A stretch of 64,000 nucleotides of DNA from Yamadazyma tenuis (Eukaryota; Ascomycota; Pichiomycetes; Serinales; Debaryomycetaceae): positions 1,550,001 through 1,614,000 of the forward strand of contig NC_089461.1 of assembly GCF_029203305.1 (NCBI RefSeq), read 5' to 3'. Shown here in pieces: positions 58,801-64,000 of the stretch. The translations under genes and the position numbers were made by a program. Below the pieces are notes generated by a model, which was given only the letters and a program-made list of their open reading frames with translations, was not told the DNA's origin and made no database searches. Within the stretch, counting starts at the first letter, position 1. Every line of letters begins with the position of its first letter.

Positions 58801-58944
58801 TACGTCCAAACCTGCGGCCGACTTGTCAGTTTGGGGATCATGGATCAACAACACTTTTAGTTCATTGGAAAGTTTGATGAACTTATACTCTCTATCATCC
58901 ACTAAAGGCTTCTCGATATTATCTGCCAACACTTCGTAAGACAT
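55852..58944 (-). CDS. STE23: Insulin-degrading-enzyme-type metalloprotease (Ste23)
   Basis: Ste23 is an M16A zinc peptidase that, with Axl1, matures a-factor in yeast and degrades small peptides. The 1030-residue length matches yeast Ste23 (1027). The inverted zinc motif HFCEH (His65, Glu68, His69) is present, and the third zinc ligand Glu146 lies 78 residues on, as in human IDE. The exosite- and hinge-containing N- and C-halves follow: NHGGHSNAFTSFEHTNYYFEV, FTMIPD-like FMIPDDQDSNW, and near residue 800 LRTKEQLGYVVFSG, the family's conserved QLGYVV. There is no signal peptide, so it is expected in the cytosol. The start is the first ATG. It is divergent from nothing; RAV2 lies behind it on the same strand. 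Confidence 0.95.
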   Translation of the reverse strand: MSYEVLADNIEKPLVDDREYKFIKLSNELKVLLIHDPQTDKSAAGLDVFVGSYKDKDFEIPGLAHFCEHLLFMGTKKYPLENEYASYLSNHGGHSNAFTSFEHTNYYFEVNSGHLEGALDRFAQFFIEPLFDESCKDREINAVDSENKKNLQNDLWRFYQLEKLTSNPKHPYNHFSTGNHVTLGDEPLSKSLNVREILLDFHDKNYSSNLMNLVILGKESLDELTAFAIEKFSSIANKHLPERPDYNNEVVYNEDSLVKCTKAKSIMDTNKMELTFMIPDDQDSNWEYLPAGYYSHLIGHESRGSIYYHLNELGLISSLSCGSTKVCSGSALFVIECELTPKGLENYEDIVVNIFEYLKLIKSLSPQEWLFDEIRKTNEINFRFKQKQNAAQTVSRMSNSLYKFASNIPSKWMFNYTSKTKFNPDVITEFGNFLCLENLRLQVSAKTFSGFTKKEKWYGTSYEYDDIDKKLIQRIQSCSLNENFNLPMKNPFIPENFEILNKNMPNSEPLKSPFLIKDDNQFQVWFKQDDQFNVPNLILHLFLHLPKSNDSIESSIKTQLFCDLLDDELNDISYYASTVGLSLSVNQWRDGILVKLNGYNDKIFTLLKEVLAKIISFQPAVNKFELIKFKLLQDFKNFGYEVPYLQINTNFLTMVNERTYLTNDKIPVLEAINYEALTSFIKEDLFSNVFVESLLVGNLNMEQLNKYVDLIGKSFSDIPKLDTNLNNVHKMIKLQSHTSDVNVIVDLDLDDVENVNSSIDYFVKICKPTDYEQRSLAELISTIFHEPCFNQLRTKEQLGYVVFSGTRILRNYMGYRVLVQSEKSPNYLRSRIENFFSMMKDKLADMTSDEFEKYKKTLIDKKLIKLKNLGEESSKFWNSITDGHFDFKANQKLVDHIETLTQDQLIEFYNKFIEPSTSKAPRFILNLNSHKSKFVALKSIIGSSDSEIIELIERYEDNIEELVGSVTKQKNESSDFKANLLQEIKTKMEEWFPDFSDKRIKFNEFKDFPKAGIPASVEPMSNFHYAELHL

Positions 58945-59232
58945 GTTTAAGGATATTGTTGGTCACTAGCTAATGTTATCTAGTGTGAAATCTTGTGAAA
59001 TCGCGGTTGGATTTTTCGCCATCAAAATTATACTAGGTAGAACTACGATAACGCATTAGCGTGGAGGGGGAACTGTGGTATGACCAGATAACTAGTACCA
59101 GGTACAAAGACTCACTTGATCTACATATACAGGGTTTTTTTCTTTAGGAGAAAGAAATTACATCCACAAACAAGAAATCAAAAGATAGAATGACTGCAAA
59201 AAAAAGGTAGCGTTCATTAATCATTAGTGCTG

Positions 59233-60309
59233 CTATACAGAGGAAATTCCGTCTAGGTTCTGAAGAAACAGGCTCAAAAGGTATTCAATGGAATCCAATT
59301 TGGTGAAGACACTGGTCAAAATCGGGTCTGGAGAGCTCACATCAATTTTGGTGTTAACCATCACCACCATATCATTGAAAGTCACACACTTGGTGATGTA
59401 ATCCACGGGATCTAACTTGGGTTTGAAGTTCAAGGAGTTCAACATGTTGTTCAAGAAGTTGGAGTCCCTCAAGGTTTTCAACTTGGAGTCCAAATCGCTT
59501 AACTTCAAAGGCTCGCTTTTCAATTGAGGAGTGGAAGCGGCTGTGGAAGGAGCACCCGATGTAGTTTGAATACTGGGAAGCTTCATTTCTTCTCGGATGT
59601 TGTCAACGTACGACTTTCCATTTTCGATCTTGGACCATGGAAGTTCGTTAATGATGTGTAATTTCTTCAAGTCGATACAAATCTCTGCCTGGTTCAAGTA
59701 CAAGTCTATTGCGATGTTGGAGGGGAGCTCTGGCCGAAAGAAGTCGGCTTGTATTACATTATTTGGAAACACAAGATTGGGATTCAAGGGGATCTGGAGA
59801 CTCTGCTTACTTATAGATATATTCGATAATAACTTGTTGAACAAATCAATTAAAACGTTATGATTCAAGTCGCAAAGATGCGAGCCGTGCTGGTTCATTT
59901 CTATGAACTGCTGAAGATTATCGATAGAACTATCCAAAGCCTTCTTGGCAGTGATGATCTGATGTAGGAGAACAGGCTTGATCAAGTCCAACTTATGGAT
60001 CACCTTGTTGAAATTAGATTGGTGCAACATGATGCTCAACTGAACGATATACGGACCATCCCGGATGAGAATACCTTTCAAGATCTCCAGCTTATTGGAG
60101 GTCAACGGAAGTTTTACTGGAGGTCCTCTTAGTATTTGCTGGGTTGGGTCCGGGTGCTGGGGAGTATTGTATAAGAGGAGATTGGAGCAAAGGTCAAGAG
60201 TCTCGATCAATTGCGGGAGCTCAGGTACAATCACCGATGTGATATACCAATGGAGTTCTTTATCGGCATTTGCTATTTGAGTATCATGGATTTGCTGAAT
60301 TATAGACAT
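59233..60309 (-). CDS. RAV2: RAVE complex subunit Rav2 (Rogdi homologue)
   Basis: Rav2 with Rav1 and Skp1 forms RAVE, which reassembles the vacuolar V-ATPase. The 358-residue product (yeast 351) has the Rogdi-type start DKELHWYITSVIVPELPQLIETLDLCSNLL and an antiparallel helical-bundle pattern with Leu-rich heptads throughout. The middle contains FFRPELPSNIAIDLYLNQAEICIDLKKLH, a conserved Rogdi strand region. A Ser/Thr/Pro-rich linker (about 245-265) separates the last helices. No enzymatic motif is seen, as expected. The start is the first ATG. It lies divergent to RBF1 across 226 bp. Confidence 0.85.
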   Translation of the reverse strand: MSIIQQIHDTQIANADKELHWYITSVIVPELPQLIETLDLCSNLLLYNTPQHPDPTQQILRGPPVKLPLTSNKLEILKGILIRDGPYIVQLSIMLHQSNFNKVIHKLDLIKPVLLHQIITAKKALDSSIDNLQQFIEMNQHGSHLCDLNHNVLIDLFNKLLSNISISKQSLQIPLNPNLVFPNNVIQADFFRPELPSNIAIDLYLNQAEICIDLKKLHIINELPWSKIENGKSYVDNIREEMKLPSIQTTSGAPSTAASTPQLKSEPLKLSDLDSKLKTLRDSNFLNNMLNSLNFKPKLDPVDYITKCVTFNDMVVMVNTKIDVSSPDPILTSVFTKLDSIEYLLSLFLQNLDGISSV

Positions 60310-60535
60310 TGGCCACAGTTTAAGGTACGCGCGGCGGTCCTGGTTATAACAGCTAGCCTATAATATTTACGTGCATATACCGATTGGATATTTTTTGTGC
60401 GCAGTGTCAGGGTCATAAAACCAACAACAAAAAATTTCATAAGGATACAAGACCTAATAATTGTACAGGAGCAATACATTGTATACAAGATTTCCTGCAC
60501 TATCATCACCAAACCTACCACATATCAACTATCAA

Positions 60536-62170
60536 ATGGTCAAAACCAAGCCTAAGAAAGAGTCGGATGCTAATCAGATCCAGTCACTTGGTCACCAGTC
60601 ACCTCAAAATCAACAACAATCGCCGGGGCTTCAACATCTCCTCCCTCAACATCAACAAATATCGATTGCAGGAAATGGACCTGACACCAAGTTATCCCTC
60701 CAGGATCCACGTCAACATCAACAGTATAACCAGCTCTTGAGTCAAATGCCAATGAGCCTGTTGCAGCAATTGAGTAATAGTATTGGTCAGGATTATCGGG
60801 GAATGCCTCAACAACAATCTCAACCGCAACAACAACAACTGCAACAACAAACCCTTGGCCAATCTGGTTACCCTGGATACTCCGACATGTTACAACAGTT
60901 GCAACATCAAGGAATACAGCAACAATCGCATACTCAGATCCAGCAGTTACAGGCTGCGGCCGCTGCTGCTGCTAATGCCAACAACCCTCAATTGAGTCAG
61001 CAATTGAACCAACAAATAAGCCAACATTTGGGCCAACAGTTGGGCATGGGACAAGTTGGTCAGATGAACCAGATGGGGCAGCTTAACCAGATGAACCAAA
61101 TGGCGCAACGAGGCCAGTTGACTCAACAACAATTGCAGCAGTATCAACAGGTCCAGTTGCAGCAGCAGTTGCAACAACAGCAACACGCTCAACAGATGCA
61201 AGTGCAGATGCAACAACAGCACCAGCAGCAACAGCATCAGCAGCAGCAACAACAACAGCAACAACAGCAACAGCACCAAGGTATTCAGGGACTTGCTGGT
61301 TTACCTCGAGGTAATGCGATGGGATATGAAGAGACTGACGACTCGAACCTCCAATCACGTTATTTGGAGAACGAAATCATCAAGACGTTTCAGACCAAAT
61401 CTGAGTTGGTAAAGTTTGTTAAAACAACCTTGAATGATGAAGAGCAGTGCCGTATAGTTATCAGTTCGTCCAAACCCAAGGCAATCTACTTCCAGTGTGA
61501 GCGGTCGGGGTCTTTCCGCACGACCGTTAAAGACGCCAGTAAAAGACAGAGAGTGGCCTACACCAAGCGTAACAAGTGTGGATATCGGCTAGTGGCTAAT
61601 TTGTATCCTCCAGAAAAGGATAGAAGAAAGTCCAAACGGGATACTACCAATAACTTGGATGATAAGTTAAACGACTTTGACCAACAGAGTGGGTCTCCAT
61701 CTGATGGTTCAGAGATGTGGATTTTGCGAATGATTAACCCCAAACACAATCATGCTGCTGATCCTCCTAATATGAGCAAGAAGAAACGGACCAGAAGCTC
61801 GAGAATTTTGGTTGAAAAGCCATTGCCTAAGCCCCAGGGAATGGATATTAATGCCTCGTACCAACTTGGCGGACAACAACAATCTTCGCCTCAGACTCAG
61901 AATCAACAACCCCAGCAACAGCACATGCTCAATGGCCAATTACACTCTCAGCTCCAGATGCACTCTCAAATGCATGGCCAGCTCCCTGTTCACGTCCATT
62001 CTGGGCAACAACACCAGGATTTGCAAGATCCTGATGTGTTAGCTGCCATAACTAATAATGTGGCCGCGGCTGCTGCGGCTGCGGCGGTGATGAACCACCC
62101 TCCAGTTGAATCCATTGACCCAAATGTGGATCCAAGCGTCCAGGATCATGATCACTCCCACTTGCGTTAA
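60536..62170 (+). CDS. RBF1: Gln-rich transcription factor with WRKY-GCM1/FAR1-type DNA-binding domain (Rbf1)
   Basis: The first in-frame ATG is at 60536 (544 residues); codons before it begin with TTG. The protein has a Gln-rich first half with a near-pure Gln run (about residues 198-248) and an Ala run. The DNA-binding domain follows at about 275-415: NEIIKTFQTKSELVKFV then YFQCERSGSFRTTVKD, RNKCGYRLVANLYPP, MWILRMINPKHNHA, giving a C...C...HxH zinc site. A second Gln/His-rich region and an Ala8 run end it. This architecture matches Candida albicans Rbf1, a repressor involved in filamentation and RPG-box binding. Aft1-type factors share the fold but lack this layout. Confidence 0.78.
   Translation: MVKTKPKKESDANQIQSLGHQSPQNQQQSPGLQHLLPQHQQISIAGNGPDTKLSLQDPRQHQQYNQLLSQMPMSLLQQLSNSIGQDYRGMPQQQSQPQQQQLQQQTLGQSGYPGYSDMLQQLQHQGIQQQSHTQIQQLQAAAAAAANANNPQLSQQLNQQISQHLGQQLGMGQVGQMNQMGQLNQMNQMAQRGQLTQQQLQQYQQVQLQQQLQQQQHAQQMQVQMQQQHQQQQHQQQQQQQQQQQQHQGIQGLAGLPRGNAMGYEETDDSNLQSRYLENEIIKTFQTKSELVKFVKTTLNDEEQCRIVISSSKPKAIYFQCERSGSFRTTVKDASKRQRVAYTKRNKCGYRLVANLYPPEKDRRKSKRDTTNNLDDKLNDFDQQSGSPSDGSEMWILRMINPKHNHAADPPNMSKKKRTRSSRILVEKPLPKPQGMDINASYQLGGQQQSSPQTQNQQPQQQHMLNGQLHSQLQMHSQMHGQLPVHVHSGQQHQDLQDPDVLAAITNNVAAAAAAAAVMNHPPVESIDPNVDPSVQDHDHSHLR
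61129..61285 (+). repeat. CAA/CAG trinucleotide repeat encoding poly-Gln in RBF1
   Basis: Mixed CAA and CAG codons encode long Gln stretches broken by His, Met and Val. Codon mixing lowers slippage, but the tract is likely to vary in length between strains. Confidence 0.9.
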
Positions 62171-62426
62171 CCCCGGTATTTCTACCCTATTCTCCAATTT
62201 TCGGCCCTCTCCCCCTTTTTGCTTTTATTCGTAATTTGAAAAATTGTACTTTATATGTATTAATATAAACCTAGAGATGTTTTGTGCGTATGTAGGATTA
62301 ATCACCTTTTTTGTGCCATTTCACTCGCGCTAGACGAGATTAAGGATAACGGAAAAGATAAATAAGTGAAACTTGAGTTTTAGGGGCTTCTCATTTTTAA
62401 TTACAAAACACGTCTTCCATAACATT

Positions 62427-64000
62427 ATGGTATCTTTAATGGATAAAGCGACCAAGAAGTTGCGTAGCAAGAAGGATGAAGACTCAGATGTTTCAAGAAG
62501 TAGTAGTCTCTCGCGGTCCTTCTCAAGAAAGAGTAAAAAAGAGAAGGAGGAAAAAGACAAGAAAAGATTAAGCGGATTGAAGTATTCCAATAAAAGCAAA
62601 GACTCGGTTAACCTGATAGCCTCGTCCAAGAAAAGTGTTGAATTGAAATCTAGAAAGAAGGAAGAAAAGAGAGAAGCTCCAAAACTTGAAGAACCAATAC
62701 CAGTGGTACCACCTTCTAACAAACTCACAATTGCAGATGAAGAACCATCATCTCAACTCAAAGAAACTGCTGATGTTACGGCTTCTTCCAGTGAACCAGA
62801 ACCTGTTAAAGCTGAGTCCACACCAAAGGAAGAAGTAGCATTGATAGAAGCCGATGTTCCTTCGCGTTACGATGACCTTTCCCCAAACACACCTCTTAGT
62901 CCAACCCACCAACCACTTCCAATTCCTCTTGCCGATGAACGTCAACCTTTACTTGTCCCACCTTCGTCCTCCTCCTCAGCTATTGTCCCAACTGACCTTG
63001 ATCCTTATCAATCCACATACTTGACCTGGAACTACTTAGGAACTCCCGTCTTGAGTATTGGTCTTATTATCTTAGCTATTATTGTAATAATATTTTGTTT
63101 CCTTTATCATGATTTCAACGTAGATATCCAGAACTCAGTACATCCATCCTTGAATTCCATCAATCTCATCGGCATTAATCTGGAAGGTGTGGTGGTAAGA
63201 GTTGACTGTTCCATGCTTATTAACTATAACAACGTGTCAAACAGCATTTTTCTGAAGGGGTACATGTTGGCAGGTTTATTGGTAGGAGCGGTTCAGGTCA
63301 GACCAAAGGATCATATCAATATAACCATCAACCATTTGGAGTCTTTGAACGTTACAACTCCTGTTTTGAATGTCAATTTGACCAACAATGCTATTAGCCA
63401 ATTTGAGTTCGAATCCACGGTAAGTGTAAGTGATACCAACTTGATCCGGTTATTGAATCAATTACTCAGTGAAGATGAAAGTGAAATAAACCTCCAGGCT
63501 CTGTTCACAGCAGATATCTTCTCAAAGTTCATCATTCTTCATGATAGACCTTTATCGATGGAGCAGAACCTTACTTTCTCCAATAAGTTGGACTCGAACC
63601 TCAGCTTAGAAAATACCTCTGTCACCTACAACGAGAAAGAAAGACGAATTGAATTCAATGCTACCACGCAATATCCCAATGAACTTGCTGCAAGCTTCTT
63701 ACAAGAGTTCCCGGAATACCAGTTGATGCTTAATTGCGAGGACCGTTTGGTTCATATTGGTGACATCGATCTTCTGCTTCACACAGACGGGTTCTCAATA
63801 AGCGGGTGTGTTTCTGAATTAGATTATCCAACAGACCTGTGTTTGAACAAGTTGATGTCTGACTTGATAGAGGAGGAACAAACAGACTTGTTTGTGCGGG
63901 CATCCACTAATAGCTCGTATCCTCCTTGGCTTAACCATATCGTTACCAATGTGAATGCTAAGGTTCCAAGTGTTCCTATTGAATTGCAACCTTTAGAGTT
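62427..64000 (+). CDS. Single-pass membrane protein with large lumenal domain (3' truncated; possibly Tag1-like)
   Basis: The frame starts at the ATG at 62427-62429 and stays open to the window end, so at least 524 residues are seen without a stop. The N-terminal 200 residues are cytosolic in character: basic and Ser-rich (KKLRSKKDEDSD, SRSSSLSRSFSRKSKKEK), then acidic/Pro-rich. One strong membrane helix (VLSIGLIILAIIVIIFCFLY, about 205-228) follows. The remaining part has many N-x-S/T sites (NVT, NLT, NNVSN, NTSV, NATT, NSS), as for a glycosylated lumenal domain, in beta-rich segments of LEA2/DUF3712 type. This recalls the vacuolar protein Tag1 (YLR173W). That identity is tentative. Confidence 0.6.
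   Translation, partial: MVSLMDKATKKLRSKKDEDSDVSRSSSLSRSFSRKSKKEKEEKDKKRLSGLKYSNKSKDSVNLIASSKKSVELKSRKKEEKREAPKLEEPIPVVPPSNKLTIADEEPSSQLKETADVTASSSEPEPVKAESTPKEEVALIEADVPSRYDDLSPNTPLSPTHQPLPIPLADERQPLLVPPSSSSSAIVPTDLDPYQSTYLTWNYLGTPVLSIGLIILAIIVIIFCFLYHDFNVDIQNSVHPSLNSINLIGINLEGVVVRVDCSMLINYNNVSNSIFLKGYMLAGLLVGAVQVRPKDHINITINHLESLNVTTPVLNVNLTNNAISQFEFESTVSVSDTNLIRLLNQLLSEDESEINLQALFTADIFSKFIILHDRPLSMEQNLTFSNKLDSNLSLENTSVTYNEKERRIEFNATTQYPNELAASFLQEFPEYQLMLNCEDRLVHIGDIDLLLHTDGFSISGCVSELDYPTDLCLNKLMSDLIEEEQTDLFVRASTNSSYPPWLNHIVTNVNAKVPSVPIELQPLE

Noticed and set aside
60384..60740. 118-codon plus-strand frame overlapping the RBF1 start
   Set aside because: It starts with TTG and overlaps the RBF1 leader and coding start in another frame; no known domain.
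60947..61279. Poly-Leu antisense frame in RBF1
   Set aside because: It is the reverse complement of the CAA/CAG repeat and has no independent support.
1..64000. CRISPR arrays, transposons, LTRs, integrated viral genes, centromere or telomere repeats
   Set aside because: I looked for long direct or inverted terminal repeats, integrase/reverse-transcriptase motifs, spaced repeats and telomere-like arrays and saw none.

Overview
This window is a gene-dense stretch of a budding-yeast chromosome. Every conserved gene has its best match in ascomycete yeasts (Saccharomycotina). Genes are intron-poor, lie 50-1200 bp apart, and the only spliced genes seen are a tRNA-Ile(UAU) and PUS1, whose intron carries a perfect yeast branch site. 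Several points suggest a CUG-Ser (Candida/Debaryomyces-type) yeast. An RBF1-type WRKY-GCM1 factor is present. CTG codons are scarce, and where CTG falls in alignable places (14841, 17300) serine fits better than the standard leucine. This is an inference and not proven here. No virus, transposon, LTR, CRISPR array or obvious foreign island was found.

Layout. 1-4300: tail of an unrecognised Ser/Asn-rich protein, AIM24 (-), intron-bearing tRNA-Ile(UAU), and a DHA1 drug/polyamine-type transporter (-). 4.8-8.8 kb: ERG25 (sterol C-4 oxidase), EMC5 (-) and a secreted GH15 glucoamylase. 8.8-18.4 kb: IRC5 Snf2 ATPase (-), CBP3, a GNAT acetyltransferase (-), a QDR-type transporter and a C2H2/fungal-trans regulator. 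18.8-25.5 kb: MRH4 (-)/RSM23 and NIP7 (-)/PUS1 divergent pairs, then HRR25 (-). 26-36 kb: a repetitive Lys/Glu-rich protein (-), IPL1 Aurora kinase, SGF73 (-)/TYW1, ALG2, a DUF1992 mitochondrial protein (-) and a tail-anchored small protein (-). 37-52 kb: NAM2 mitochondrial LeuRS, CCM1 PPR protein (-), DIP2-like CMR2, an FG nucleoporin (NUP1-like) and a Sec14-like protein. 52.9-64 kb: CTI6, VPS45 (-), STE23 (-), RAV2 (-), RBF1 and the 5' part of a single-pass membrane protein.

Themes. Mitochondrial gene expression is over-represented (CBP3, MRH4, RSM23, NAM2, CCM1, AIM24, DUF1992 protein). So is RNA/tRNA modification (PUS1, TYW1, NIP7, and a tRNA-Ile(UAU) that is a known type of Pus1 substrate). 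Genes are mostly independent transcription units, but several divergent pairs share compact promoters.

The most interesting signals are regulatory, not a new gene cluster. (1) PUS1 has overlapping tandem 5' splice sites 4 nt apart; the stronger-looking one keeps an in-frame stop codon. (2) An A4-6T4-6 element lies just upstream of the start codon of CBP3, RSM23, TYW1 and NAM2. (3) Four inverted repeats crowd into about 75 bp between the GNAT and QDR genes. (4) NAM2 has candidate upstream ORFs. (5) GC-rich palindromes sit in several divergent promoters. None of these is demonstrated to be a new system from sequence alone.
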